Shown here: positions 50,687 through 59,211 of the stretch, in pieces
Layout of the letters: each line of letters starts with the position of its first letter
How positions within the stretch are numbered: the stretch's first letter is position 1
Assembly: GCA_902799185.1 (NCBI GenBank)
Contig: CADBZO010000010.1
Span: 61,988 to 125,987 of the forward strand
Direction: 5' to 3'
Length of the DNA: 64,000 nucleotides
From: an uncultured Bacteroidales bacterium
GTDB taxonomy: Bacteria > Bacteroidota > Bacteroidia > Bacteroidales > Paludibacteraceae
Made by a program: the position numbers and the translations under genes
Notes under the pieces: generated by a model
Seen by the model: the letters and a program-made list of their open reading frames with translations, nothing else
Database searches by the model: none
What the model was told of the DNA's origin: nothing

Positions 50687-51589
50687 TTGCAACGTCTCAG
50701 ACGCATAGTAATGTGGTTGGGTATCATGGCCGTGCTGACCGTGATAGCAATGGGTGTATGGTTGGTGGTCTTAGGCGGCAGCCGGACGACAGAGGGGCTC
50801 AAATGGTTACAGTTCTTGCAGACGGTCGGTACATTTCTGCTGCCGCCTCTGTGCTGCGCATGGCTGTGGGAGGCGGAACATAAGCCTTTCCGATGGCTGA
50901 AACTGGACCGGGGGACGGAGTGGCAGGTCTTTCTGGCTGCCATAGGAATCATGGTCTGTGCTATCCCCGGTATCAACCTCCTGGCGGATCTCAACAGCCG
51001 GGTGACATTACCGGAAGGACTCGCCTCCATTGAGCATATCCTCAAGCAGCAGGAAGAAGCGGCGGCGGTGCTGACCGAGCAGTTCCTGCAGGCGGACGGT
51101 ATAGGGGGCTTGCTCGTCAATATAGGCCTGATGGCGCTGCTGCCGGCGATAGCGGAAGAACTCTCTTTCCGCGGCACGCTGCAACAGATCTTGGAGGAAG
51201 GACAAGGGGATAAGGTACAGCGCACAAGGGTGCATGCCGCCATATGGGTGACGGCGTTTGTCTTCTCTGCTATCCATATGCAGTTCTACGGTTTTGTGCC
51301 ACGTATGCTGATGGGTGCCATGTTCGGCTATGTGTTCCTCTGGACAGGCAGTCTCTGGGTGCCGGTCACGATGCATTTCACAAACAACGCGATTGCGGTT
51401 GTGAGTTATTATTTATTCGATGAAATCGGGGAGAATGGCAAAAATTATGCCGACACGATAGGTGCCGGCACAAATTGGTGGTTCGGTGTTCTGAGCCTTG
51501 CCGCGGTAGGCGGCCTGTTGTGGTGGCTCTACCGGAGGGTTACATATCCGGATCAACGAGGATACGACCGCAGAACTCACATACGATAA
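50687..51589 (+). CDS. CPBP-family intramembrane glutamic endopeptidase
   Basis: This 300-residue polytopic protein has the CPBP motifs AEELSFRGTLQQIL (EExxxR), FSAIHMQFYGFVPRMLMG and the C-terminal TMHFTNNAIAVVSYY. Such proteases act in prenyl-protein processing, bacteriocin self-immunity or signalling; no partner gene is evident. The start is uncertain. TTG 50687 gives a basic N-terminus MQRLRRIVMW, while ATG 50711 would begin directly in the first helix. Its end overlaps the convergent zinc-ribbon gene by 50 bp. Confidence 0.82.
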   Translation: MQRLRRIVMWLGIMAVLTVIAMGVWLVVLGGSRTTEGLKWLQFLQTVGTFLLPPLCCAWLWEAEHKPFRWLKLDRGTEWQVFLAAIGIMVCAIPGINLLADLNSRVTLPEGLASIEHILKQQEEAAAVLTEQFLQADGIGGLLVNIGLMALLPAIAEELSFRGTLQQILEEGQGDKVQRTRVHAAIWVTAFVFSAIHMQFYGFVPRMLMGAMFGYVFLWTGSLWVPVTMHFTNNAIAVVSYYLFDEIGENGKNYADTIGAGTNWWFGVLSLAAVGGLLWWLYRRVTYPDQRGYDRRTHIR

Positions 51590-52274
51590 TCTTCTTCCGC
51601 GTACGGATATCCAACTGACGCTGTGCAGGTATCTTGGCGTGGCAACCGCCGCAGGAGTCACGCTCTACTTTCACTACCGCCAGACCGTTACGTGCGTTTT
51701 TACGGATACGGTTGAAAGCGGTGAGCAGGCGCTCATCGATTTTCTTGGACAGGTCGTTGGCCTTGAGCATAAGTGACTCGGTTTCAGCTTTGGTCTCTGC
51801 CAGGATCTGGTCGAGCTCCGAGCGTTTCTGGTTCAGATCAACGGTACGCTCCTCAATGGTCTTGGTAGTAGTGGCTTTCTCTGCAATACGTGCCTCCAAC
51901 TCTGCGGAGTAATGTTTGATCTTACGCTGGGAGGCCTCAATCTCCAGTTCCTGGTACTCAATCTCCTTGTTGAGGTTGTCGAACTCACGGTTGTTACGTA
52001 CGGTGTTCTGCTGCTCTTTGTAACGCGAGATAGAGGCGTTGGCGTTCTCGGTACGTACGCGGTGGTCGGAGATCTGGGTCTCGCACTCTTTGATATCATT
52101 CTCGATATTGGTCAGACGGGTCTTGAGACCTTCCACTTCGTCAGCCATATCTTTCACTTCCTGCGGGAGTTCGCCCGCCAGGGTGCGCAAGTTGTCAATC
52201 TTGGTGTCCACTTGCTGCAGGTCGTAGAGCGCACGCAGGCGGTCTTCGACGGTTAATTCTTTTTTTGTTGCCAT
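51540..52274 (-). CDS. Coiled-coil protein with C-terminal zinc ribbon
   Basis: This 244-residue protein is a long helical hairpin coiled coil (residues 15-180, LYDLQQVDTKIDNLRTLAGE onward), ending in a C4 zinc ribbon CGGCHAKIPAQ...CEFCGRILVDPDM. It matches the zf-RING_7 group of conserved bacterial proteins. The function is unknown; nucleic-acid or tRNA binding is suggested for relatives. It is followed by no other gene on its strand and preceded by nif3 (12 bp). Confidence 0.85.
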   Translation of the reverse strand: MATKKELTVEDRLRALYDLQQVDTKIDNLRTLAGELPQEVKDMADEVEGLKTRLTNIENDIKECETQISDHRVRTENANASISRYKEQQNTVRNNREFDNLNKEIEYQELEIEASQRKIKHYSAELEARIAEKATTTKTIEERTVDLNQKRSELDQILAETKAETESLMLKANDLSKKIDERLLTAFNRIRKNARNGLAVVKVERDSCGGCHAKIPAQRQLDIRTRKKIIVCEFCGRILVDPDM

Positions 52275-52286
52275 AAATATAGGTTA

Positions 52287-53060
52287 TTATTTACAAATGA
52301 TCGGTGTTTGGTCAGCTTCGCTGATGTAGCAGGAGAGCCCTAAAGGAGCAAGGATCTCCCGGAATATCTCCCGTGCGTGCCGCTCGGAGTACCAGTGGTC
52401 GATGTCAATGAGTCCGATACGTCCGTCGGCGGACTGGAACTCATGGTATTTGCAGTCGGCGGTAAGATAGGCGTCTGCGCCTTGTGCTATCGCCTCTTCG
52501 ATAAACTCCGCTCCGCTGCCTCCGCATAGGGCTACGGTCCGGATCATCTCTTTGGGCGCGCGTGTGTAGCGCACGTACGTACATTCTAATATTGCGCGTA
52601 TATGTCCGATGAAATCGGCGTAACTCATCGCTTGGGGGAGTGTCCCGATGACGCCCAGGCCGGTGGTGCCGGTGGGGGAGGGGGCTAAGATACGGTAGTG
52701 GGTGAGTCCGAGTTTGTCCGCCAGCCGGGTGTTGATACCTCCGGGGACGGAGTCGAGGCTGGTATGGGCGGAATAGATAGCTATGTCATGCTTGATGGCT
52801 GTCTCTACCACGCGTGCCTGCGGCGTCTGGCCGCATACCTGTTTGAGACCGTGAAAGAGGAGAGGGTGGTGGGAGACGATCAGTTGGCATCCGCGCATAA
52901 CAGCCTCATTGACCACCTCCGGCGTAACGTCTGTGGTCAAGAGGACGGAGGATATATCACGTCCTGTGTCACCTACCTGCATTCCCGAGTTATCCCAATT
53001 CTCCTGGGCACTCCGTGGCGCTACAGATTCTATGCTATTGATAATGCTTTTTAAAAGCAA
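52287..53060 (-). CDS. Nif3-like dinuclear metal-centre protein
   Basis: This 257-residue member of the Nif3/YbgI family has the metal-binding VSHHPLLFHGLKQV near residue 65, IYSAHTSLDSVPGGIN, and DAYLTADCKYHEF and GLIDIDHWYSER toward the end. It lacks the extra PII-like insert of long forms. The family assembles into hexameric toroids; some members have GTP cyclohydrolase-like activity, but the role is unclear. Confidence 0.9.
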   Translation of the reverse strand: MLLKSIINSIESVAPRSAQENWDNSGMQVGDTGRDISSVLLTTDVTPEVVNEAVMRGCQLIVSHHPLLFHGLKQVCGQTPQARVVETAIKHDIAIYSAHTSLDSVPGGINTRLADKLGLTHYRILAPSPTGTTGLGVIGTLPQAMSYADFIGHIRAILECTYVRYTRAPKEMIRTVALCGGSGAEFIEEAIAQGADAYLTADCKYHEFQSADGRIGLIDIDHWYSERHAREIFREILAPLGLSCYISEADQTPIICK

Positions 53061-53084
53061 GTCTTCTAAGGCAGACCGCGGATC

Positions 53085-53504
53085 TTATTTCTCTTCCCCG
53101 GTCTCTTCCTCTTTGACCGTGAAGTCGGTGACTCCGGCTTTGACGAGGATATTGTACCACAGGATGAGTTTGCGGATATCCGACGGATAGACGCGGTCGC
53201 GGTCCCAGTTGGGCAACACCTCGTCAAACCAAGCCTGCAACTCTGCGTTGGAGGCTTTTTTCGGATCCATGGATACGGGTTTGAGTCCTTCTTTCTTGCC
53301 GGCGGAGGTCAGTACATCGCCCAGCGCCACGTCATCCGCGTCGGTGAACATGGACACATCGCTCAATGCTACAATCTTGTCACGCGCATAAGTAGGCATA
53401 CGTTTGCCGTCCACGAGACTCTCTACAATCAGCATATTATTGCCGCGACTTACCAATTTGTACAAACCCGGTTTACCGGTGATAGCAAGGATTTCTCTTA
53501 ACAT
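53085..53504 (-). CDS. DUF5606 domain protein
   Basis: This 139-residue protein matches the DUF5606 layout: LREILAITGKPGLYKLVSRG, MLIVESLVDGKRMPTYARDK, and FDEVLPNWDRDRVYPSDIRK then ILWYNIL. It is a highly conserved Bacteroidota family without known function; SH3-like and helical parts suggest a small binding module. It heads a three-gene operon with nif3 and the zinc-ribbon gene. Confidence 0.88.
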   Translation of the reverse strand: MLREILAITGKPGLYKLVSRGNNMLIVESLVDGKRMPTYARDKIVALSDVSMFTDADDVALGDVLTSAGKKEGLKPVSMDPKKASNAELQAWFDEVLPNWDRDRVYPSDIRKLILWYNILVKAGVTDFTVKEEETGEEK

Positions 53505-53513
53505 AAATATATG

Positions 53514-53541
53514 GATGATTTATGATTTCGGATTTATGATT
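53514..53541. repeat. Heptamer repeat (TATGATT type) in the DUF5606 leader
   Basis: GATGATT, TATGATT, TCGGATT, TATGATT lie between promoter and start codon. Confidence 0.8.
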
Positions 53542-53551
53542 TAACCAAATC

Positions 53552-53588
53552 GGCTGCAAAGGTACAACTTTTTTCGGACATACGCAAG
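53552..53588 (-). promoter_or_regulatory. Vegetative promoter of the DUF5606-nif3-zinc-ribbon operon
   Basis: On the minus strand CTTGCGTATGTCC, a spacer and GTACCTTTGCAGCC. A 12-bp direct repeat (CTAATGACCGAT twice, 53620-53643) lies about 35 bp upstream. Confidence 0.75.
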
Positions 53589-53649
53589 TTTTTGCGCATT
53601 TTTTTACCCCCAAAAGGGTCTAATGACCGATCTAATGACCGATTTGGGT

Positions 53650-55149
53650 TTAACGCTCGCTGGGCAGATGACCGAAGAAGTCTTTGTAGCATTTCGTGAA
53701 ATAACCGGCGGAGGAGAAGCACAATTCCATGGCTATCTGCTGGATGGTCATGTCTGTCGTGTGCAGCAACTCGTCGGCGCGGATGAGCCGGCGCTCACGG
53801 ATATAATCGAGCGGACCTTTGCCGGCTACCGTCTTGACACGGCGGAAGAGCTGGGTGCGGCTTAACTGCAGGATGGATCCTAAATACTCTACATTCAGGT
53901 TGGGATTCGTCAGATGGGCGTCCACCACTTCTCTCAGCCGCTCGGAGAAAGCCTCGTCCCGGCGGGAGAGTTGGATAGCCTCCTGTACGTTCTCCAACTG
54001 CGGCACCACTTCGTTTTTGATCTTGCTCTGCACACTCCTCAACCGGAAGTATTGATACATCTGGACGGAGAAGAACATCACCAGCACTACTATCAGGCAT
54101 ATCACCAGCAGCCGGTGTTCTCTGCGCATCTTGTGCCACTGGGTGTCCGATCTTAGCTGGACGATACGGAGGGTCTCGAGGTCATGCAGGCGCTCGTGGC
54201 TTTGCATCAGCATGGCTCTGGCGGCCACAGCGTCAATCATCGTGGTCTCCAGAATCGTGTCATGTACAAACGGCTCACCGGCTAAGATATGCGCAGCGGT
54301 AGCTATCACCAGATCGCCGCGGGAGGCGTACGTGGCCGTGCACTCAATCACGCCGTCCTCGATAGCCTGCAAGCCGACCTGGATGCCATCTACACCCATG
54401 ATAGGGATTGATGATTTATGGTTGGTGATGGATGATTGATGATTTGCCACCGCCTCGGCGGCGCCGACTGCCATCAGGTCGTTCTGCGCCACAATGACGT
54501 GGGGGCAAGGGTGGGACGTGAGATATTGCGCTACGGCTTCGCTGGCGTTCTCCTTGTGCCAATAGCCGTGAATGGAGTGTACCTCTACCGGCATCTCCTC
54601 CAAACCGTCCATCAGACCTTTATGACGGAGGGTAGCCGGGGTGGAACCTTCCAGTCCCATGACCTCCAGTACCACAAAAGGCTTGTCCTTGGTATAGCGG
54701 GTCTGACGGATAGACAGTTGCTCCTGAACCCATTCTGCCATGAGGCTTCCTACTTTGTAGTTGTCGCCTCCGATGAAGGCTGTCCATTCGTCTCCGGTCA
54801 CTCTTCGGTCGGCCACGATGACGGGGATGCCGGCCCGGTAGGCGCGCGTGACGGCAGGCTTGACCTCCTCCGCTTCGTTAGGACTGACAATCAGCAGATC
54901 CACACGCTCCGCGATGAACGAGTCTATCTGGGCGCATTGCAGCTCGTTGCTGCCGTGGGCTATGCGCGTAGAGAGCTTCATGTCCGGATGCAGCAGGAGC
55001 TCGCGTGCCATCTCCTGGTTCATCTTTTGCCGCCAGGCGTCGTCCAGACACTGGCTCACTCCGATATGGTACTCTTCTTTAGCCGGAGAACAAGCATAAA
55101 ACACTCCTGCAAGGAGAAAAAGAAACGAGTGAAGATAGATGTTTTTCAT
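53650..55149 (-). CDS. Hybrid periplasmic-binding sensor with AraC-type DNA-binding domain
   Basis: This 499-residue one-component regulator begins with a lipoprotein-like signal (FLLAGVFYACSPAKEE). A periplasmic sugar-binding domain of the RbsB/LacI type follows (IGVSQCLDDAWRQKMNQEMA, PVIVADRRVTGDEW, PHVIVAQNDLMAVGAAEAV). It has a membrane helix near 346-368 and a C-terminal AraC HTH (LTNPNLNVEYLGSILQLSRT, DYIRERRLIRADELLHTTDM, ELCFSSAGYFTKCYKDFFGH). It should sense a periplasmic sugar and act on cytoplasmic DNA. No sugar-utilisation genes are adjacent. Residues 234-249 (ANHQSSITNHKSSI) come from in-frame heptamers at 54405-54450. ATG 55149 is used. Confidence 0.88.
   Translation of the reverse strand: MKNIYLHSFLFLLAGVFYACSPAKEEYHIGVSQCLDDAWRQKMNQEMARELLLHPDMKLSTRIAHGSNELQCAQIDSFIAERVDLLIVSPNEAEEVKPAVTRAYRAGIPVIVADRRVTGDEWTAFIGGDNYKVGSLMAEWVQEQLSIRQTRYTKDKPFVVLEVMGLEGSTPATLRHKGLMDGLEEMPVEVHSIHGYWHKENASEAVAQYLTSHPCPHVIVAQNDLMAVGAAEAVANHQSSITNHKSSIPIMGVDGIQVGLQAIEDGVIECTATYASRGDLVIATAAHILAGEPFVHDTILETTMIDAVAARAMLMQSHERLHDLETLRIVQLRSDTQWHKMRREHRLLVICLIVVLVMFFSVQMYQYFRLRSVQSKIKNEVVPQLENVQEAIQLSRRDEAFSERLREVVDAHLTNPNLNVEYLGSILQLSRTQLFRRVKTVAGKGPLDYIRERRLIRADELLHTTDMTIQQIAMELCFSSAGYFTKCYKDFFGHLPSER
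54405..54450. repeat. Heptamer repeat (GATTGAT/GATTTAT type) inside the hybrid regulator gene
   Basis: GATTGAT, GATTTAT, GGTTGGT, GATGGAT, GATTGAT and GATTTGC are consecutive and in frame. The same heptamers are in the mreB leader. Confidence 0.8.
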
Positions 55150-55171
55150 GGTCGGTTGTTTTTTCGCTGGT

Positions 55172-56884
55172 TTATACCGGTTTGATATCCTGTGCATTCA
55201 TCTGTAGCGTAGTACGGCCGTGGTAGGTGTTCTCCTCCAGATAGAAGCATACATCTACGGCATTGCCGTTCTGCAGATGTGCGGCTTTGTCGCCCTGCCC
55301 GAATGCGATACCGTCCATGGCTACTGTCCGGTCGGTGAGGTCCAGATGGAGATGTCTCCCTTCGCTCACGGCACGGGTGTTGCGGTTGTTGATCAGGTGG
55401 CGGCAGAGGAACAGGGGACGCTCGTTGCCGGGGCCGAAAGGTTCCAGACATTGCAGGATCTTGTACATCTTCCAGTTCATATCGCTCAGTTCCACCTCCG
55501 CTTCTATCTCCAGCGTAGGGCGCAACTGCTCCGGTGTGATATGTGCGGCTACGTATTCCTCGAAACGGCGTTTGAACTCCGGTAGGTCTGTCCGGTGCAT
55601 ACTCAGTCCCGCAGCGAACTTGTGTCCGCCGAAATTGGTCAGCAGGTCACGGCAGGAGTCGATGGCCGCATAGATATCGAAATCGCTGACAGACCGGGCG
55701 CTACCGCTGATGATATCGTCGTCTCCGGCGGTCAGGACGATGGTAGGCCGGTAGTAGGTCTCGGTCAGCCGGCTCGCGGCGATACCTACCACTCCCTTAT
55801 GCCAACCGGGAGAGAAGACGACAGTAGTAAATCTCTTCGGATTCATCGGATCTTTTTGCAGCTGTTCCAGTGCCTCATCCGTGGTCTTGGTGTCGAAATC
55901 CCGGCGGTCCTGGTTATAGGAGTCAATGTCTCTGGCAAACAGCAGAGCTGCCTCTGCGTCGTCGGTGATGAGAAGCCGTACTGCCTCAGCACCGCTCTTG
56001 ATACGTCCTGCCGCATTGATACGCGGACCAAACTTGAAGACCAGATCGGTCATCGTCACCGTCTTTCCGCCTATGCCCGCTATCTCCATGATGGCCTTCA
56101 TCCCTACGGAAGGCGAGGCGTTCAGCGCCCTCAGGCCGTAGAAAGCCAAGATCCTGTTTTCACCCGTGAGCGGCACTACATCCGAGGCGATAGACATCGC
56201 CAGAAGAGGGAGTAACCGGTATGTCTCCTGAGGGTTGATGCCGCGCCGTTGGGCATAAGCCTGCACCAGCTTGAAGCCTACGCCGCAACCGCTCAACTCC
56301 TTATAAGGATAGAGACAGTCGCTTCTTTTCATGTTCAGCACCGCTACGGCACGGGGGATCGTGTCACCGGGAGTGTGGTGGTCGCAGATGATGAAATCGA
56401 TGCCTATGCTGTTGGCGTACTCCATCTTGTCCACCGCTTTGATACCGCAATCGAGCGCGACGACGAGGCTGCACCCTTGCTCGCGCGCGGTGTCGATACC
56501 CTTGGTGGAGATACCGTAACCCTCGGTGTAGCGGTCGGGGATATAATAGACCAGGTTGTCCGTCTGCGTCTTGAGAAACGAATACATCAATGCCACCGCT
56601 GTCGTGCCGTCCACGTCATAGTCGCCATAGACCATGATACGCTCGTGGGTGTCTATGGCACGGCAGAGCCTGTCCACTGCGGTCGTCATGTCACGCATCA
56701 GGAAAGGGTCGTGCAGGCTCTCCAGCGAGGGACGTATGTACGCCCGCGCTTCGGCTGCCGTGCGGATGCCGCGTCCGGCTAAGATACGACCCGCCACCGG
56801 ACTGATATCCAGTTCGGCGCTCAGACGCTCGGCTGCGTGTTGCTCTTCCGGCGAAAGGGTTTTTATGTTCCACTTGATTTCCAA
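55172..56884 (-). CDS. recJ: Single-stranded-DNA-specific exonuclease RecJ
   Basis: This 570-residue DHH-family 5'-3' exonuclease works in recombination and repair. Motifs: MVYGDYDVDGTTAVALMYSF, the DHH in FIICDHHTPGDTIP, GVGFKLVQAYA, KFGPRINAAGRIKSG and the C-terminal GGHKFAAGLSMHRTD. Frame and alignment both require the start to be the TTG at 56884. An in-frame TGA lies two codons upstream and the next ATG is around residue 62. The TTG belongs to a CTCTCAA heptamer (GAGAGTT on the gene strand). Confidence 0.93.
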   Translation of the reverse strand: MEIKWNIKTLSPEEQHAAERLSAELDISPVAGRILAGRGIRTAAEARAYIRPSLESLHDPFLMRDMTTAVDRLCRAIDTHERIMVYGDYDVDGTTAVALMYSFLKTQTDNLVYYIPDRYTEGYGISTKGIDTAREQGCSLVVALDCGIKAVDKMEYANSIGIDFIICDHHTPGDTIPRAVAVLNMKRSDCLYPYKELSGCGVGFKLVQAYAQRRGINPQETYRLLPLLAMSIASDVVPLTGENRILAFYGLRALNASPSVGMKAIMEIAGIGGKTVTMTDLVFKFGPRINAAGRIKSGAEAVRLLITDDAEAALLFARDIDSYNQDRRDFDTKTTDEALEQLQKDPMNPKRFTTVVFSPGWHKGVVGIAASRLTETYYRPTIVLTAGDDDIISGSARSVSDFDIYAAIDSCRDLLTNFGGHKFAAGLSMHRTDLPEFKRRFEEYVAAHITPEQLRPTLEIEAEVELSDMNWKMYKILQCLEPFGPGNERPLFLCRHLINNRNTRAVSEGRHLHLDLTDRTVAMDGIAFGQGDKAAHLQNGNAVDVCFYLEENTYHGRTTLQMNAQDIKPV

Positions 56885-56939
56885 CTCTCAGCTCTCAACT
56901 CTCAACTCTCAACTATCAACTATCAACTATCAACTCTCA
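56883..56939. repeat. Heptamer repeat (CTCTCAA/CTATCAA type) between nitrilase and recJ
   Basis: Eight units fill the junction. They provide the last two codons and TGA stop of the nitrilase gene at one end and the TTG start of recJ at the other. Confidence 0.88.
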
Positions 56940-57712
56940 ACCACCTCATACTTGTCGGCTTCTTGCCATTGCGGGAGGACCTCGCGGAAATGCCGGAGTT
57001 TCTCAATGGACAGATCTACGATACGGGTCCCCTCCTCATAGTCCTCAAATCCCGCTACGTCGTGCAACCATGTGTCATAGGCTGCCGAATGGCCGTTATA
57101 GTCTAATTGCAGTCCGTCCGTACCTACCATGTTGACTCCTACTGCATAGCAGTGGTTCTCCGCTGCTCTTGCCGGCAGGAGCACGTCCCAGTACTGTATC
57201 CGGACCGTAGGCCAGCAGGCTACGCAGACCAGGATGTCATACATATTCTCCTTGTCCTGTCTCAGCCAGACCGGAAAACGGAGGTCATAGCATACCGCCA
57301 GACGGATCTTCACCCCGCGGTATTCGAAGATCGTACGTTGCTCTCCCGGACTGAAGAAATCCGCCTCGCCGCCGGAGCGGTACAGGTGGTGCTTGTCGTA
57401 GTACTGGGGGCTGTCGTCCGGGCGGAAGATGAACCCGCGGTTATGGAGCTTGCCCTGATCAGTGACCATCATCGAACCGATGATGGCTATCCGGTACGTA
57501 TCCGCCATATGCTGCAGTGCTATACTGCTCTCACCGGTGAGCCAGTCGTCGGCCAGACCCGGACGGTCGGTGCAAAAACCGGTGGTGAACATCTCCGGCA
57601 CAACGGCTATGTCTGCCTGACCGGCTATAGCCCGCAACCGCTCGTCCAACAGACCGAGGTTAGCCTTCGGGTTCGCCCACTCAATGGAATATTGAAGAAG
57701 TGCAATTCTCAA
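56930..57712 (-). CDS. Nitrilase-superfamily amidohydrolase (omega-amidase-like)
   Basis: This 260-residue carbon-nitrogen hydrolase has the Glu-Lys-Cys triad in VVPEMFTTGF, YDKHHLYRSGGE and LAVCYDLRFPVW, as in YafV/omega-amidase enzymes that hydrolyse 2-oxoglutaramate. The start MRIALLQYSIEWANPKANL is typical. It lies between floA and recJ, with heptamer tracts on both sides. Confidence 0.9.
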   Translation of the reverse strand: MRIALLQYSIEWANPKANLGLLDERLRAIAGQADIAVVPEMFTTGFCTDRPGLADDWLTGESSIALQHMADTYRIAIIGSMMVTDQGKLHNRGFIFRPDDSPQYYDKHHLYRSGGEADFFSPGEQRTIFEYRGVKIRLAVCYDLRFPVWLRQDKENMYDILVCVACWPTVRIQYWDVLLPARAAENHCYAVGVNMVGTDGLQLDYNGHSAAYDTWLHDVAGFEDYEEGTRIVDLSIEKLRHFREVLPQWQEADKYEVVES

Positions 57713-57757
57713 ATGTCAACTCTCAACTCTCAACTCTCAATTCTCAATTCTCAAATC
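57703..57757. repeat. Heptamer repeat (CTCTCAA/TTCTCAA type) between floA and nitrilase
   Basis: About seven units of the same family as 56883-56939 run from the nitrilase start to the floA stop. Confidence 0.85.
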
Positions 57758-58736
57758 ACTTCTTCGCTCCCTTCTTTTCGCCTCCTCCGGCTATCTGCTC
57801 GCGCATGGCGGTGTCCGCTTGCATGTTCTGCATCCGGTAATAATCCATGATGCCCAGGTTGCCGTTACGGAAAGCCTCTGCCATGGCCTGCGGCACGAGT
57901 GCCTCCGCCTCTATCACTTTGGCGCGCGCCTCCTGGGCCTTGGCTTTCATCTCCTGCTCGCTGGCTATTGCCATGGCACGGCGCTCCTCGGCTTTCGCCT
58001 GCGCGATGTTCTTGTCCGCATTGGCCTGGTCCATCTGGAGCTGGGCTCCGATGTTCTTGCCTACGTCAATATCGGCGATATCAATGGAGAGTATCTCAAA
58101 TGCCGTACCGTCATCCAGACCCTTGGAGAGCACTAATTTACTGATGGAATCGGGGTTTTCGAGTACTGACTTATGGCTCTCGGCGCTACCGATGGAGCTG
58201 ACGATGCCCTCGCCTACACGGGCGAGAATAGTGTCCTCTCCGGCACCTCCGACGAGCTGTCTGATGTTAGCGCGAACCGTTACGCGCGCTTTGGCGATAA
58301 GCTGGATACCGTCTTTCGCCACTGCCGTTACCGGAGGCGTGTCTATCACCTTCGGGTTCACGCTCATCTGAACGGCCTCGAATACATCACGGCCGGCAAG
58401 GTCGATGGCAGTGGCCATCTGGAATGGAAGCGTGATGCCGGCTTTGCTCGCCGAGACAAGGGCGTGAACCACGCGCTCTATATGTCCGCCGGCGAGGTAG
58501 TGAGCCTCCAGACTGTCACGTTTGACATCTGTCAGACCGGCCTTGTGAGCCTCAATCATGCAGTTCACAATCTTGGTAGGAGGCACCTTGCGGATACGCA
58601 TCAGGAAAAGCTGTACCAAACTGATATGCACGCCGCTCACGACTGCGTTGATCCATAGCATGAAAGGTACGTAATAGAAGAAAATGCACAGCGCTACAAA
58701 AATCAGCGCAAGCAAAACAAATGTAATAGGATCCAT
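57756..58736 (-). CDS. floA: Flotillin-like protein FloA
   Basis: This 326-residue membrane-microdomain scaffold starts with a hydrophobic hairpin ([20 protein letters not shown]). An SPFH-like domain follows ([60 protein letters not shown]) and an Ala/Glu-rich flotillin region ([20 protein letters not shown]). It lies immediately downstream of an nfeD-like gene, the standard pairing. Confidence 0.94.
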   Translation of the reverse strand: MDPITFVLLALIFVALCIFFYYVPFMLWINAVVSGVHISLVQLFLMRIRKVPPTKIVNCMIEAHKAGLTDVKRDSLEAHYLAGGHIERVVHALVSASKAGITLPFQMATAIDLAGRDVFEAVQMSVNPKVIDTPPVTAVAKDGIQLIAKARVTVRANIRQLVGGAGEDTILARVGEGIVSSIGSAESHKSVLENPDSISKLVLSKGLDDGTAFEILSIDIADIDVGKNIGAQLQMDQANADKNIAQAKAEERRAMAIASEQEMKAKAQEARAKVIEAEALVPQAMAEAFRNGNLGIMDYYRMQNMQADTAMREQIAGGGEKKGAKK

Positions 58737-58745
58737 GAGTATTTG

Positions 58746-58766
58746 TAATTTTTAATTTTTAATTTC
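58746..58766. repeat. Heptamer repeat (TAATTTT type) at the end of the nfeD-like gene
   Basis: Three TAATTTT units form the last codons (EIKN) and the TAA stop of the nfeD-like gene and the gap to floA. Confidence 0.75.
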
Positions 58767-59066
58767 CTTCTTGAGTTTGTTGTTCGCCAGTTCCACATGG
58801 CCCTCTATCTTGGTGTCCAGCGCCATCTTGTCCAGCGCACGGCTGCGCAGGAAACCCCAGATAGCCAGAGCGGACAGCAACACGCATGCCCCGAGAGTGA
58901 TATACCCCGCTGTCTTGCCGATACATAACCATGCTACGACCACGGAACCTGTCAGGCAAGCGAAACCGCTTATGCCTGCTATGCCGAAACCCGGCAGGAG
59001 AAACATCTCCACTAATAATAACGCGACGCCCGCGAGCACTAATAATACGACTAAAATGGTATTCAT
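58752..59066 (-). CDS. Short NfeD-like membrane protein
   Basis: This 104-residue protein has three hydrophobic helices (LVVLLVLAGVALLLVEMFLL, GFACLTGSVVVAWLCI, AGYITLGACVLLSALAIWGF) and the NfeD-type motif LLPGFGIAGI. It lacks the C-terminal OB-fold of full NfeD. Position before floA supports a membrane-organising partner role. ATG 59066 is used. Confidence 0.8.
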   Translation of the reverse strand: MNTILVVLLVLAGVALLLVEMFLLPGFGIAGISGFACLTGSVVVAWLCIGKTAGYITLGACVLLSALAIWGFLRSRALDKMALDTKIEGHVELANNKLKKEIKN

Positions 59067-59110
59067 GCAAGCCCTTTCTGTAAAAATTTTCAAATATTTT
59101 TTCTCAAATC

Positions 59111-59147
59111 GGCTGCAAAGATACTAAATATCTTTGATATATGCAAG
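59111..59147 (-). promoter_or_regulatory. Vegetative promoter of the nfeD-floA-nitrilase-recJ cluster
   Basis: On the minus strand CTTGCATATATC and GTATCTTTGCAGCC, with a start about 40 nt before the first ATG. Confidence 0.7.
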
Positions 59148-59161
59148 GAAATAAAAAAAAA

Positions 59162-59196
59162 TTTGCGCATATAAATAAATTATAGTACTTTTGCGG
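59162..59196 (+). promoter_or_regulatory. Vegetative promoter of topA
   Basis: TTTGCGCATATA, A/T spacer and GTACTTTTGCGGC. The start near 59198 leaves only about 14 nt before the topA ATG, so the message is nearly leaderless. Confidence 0.75.
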
Positions 59197-59211
59197 CAAA
59201 AATTTGAGTGT

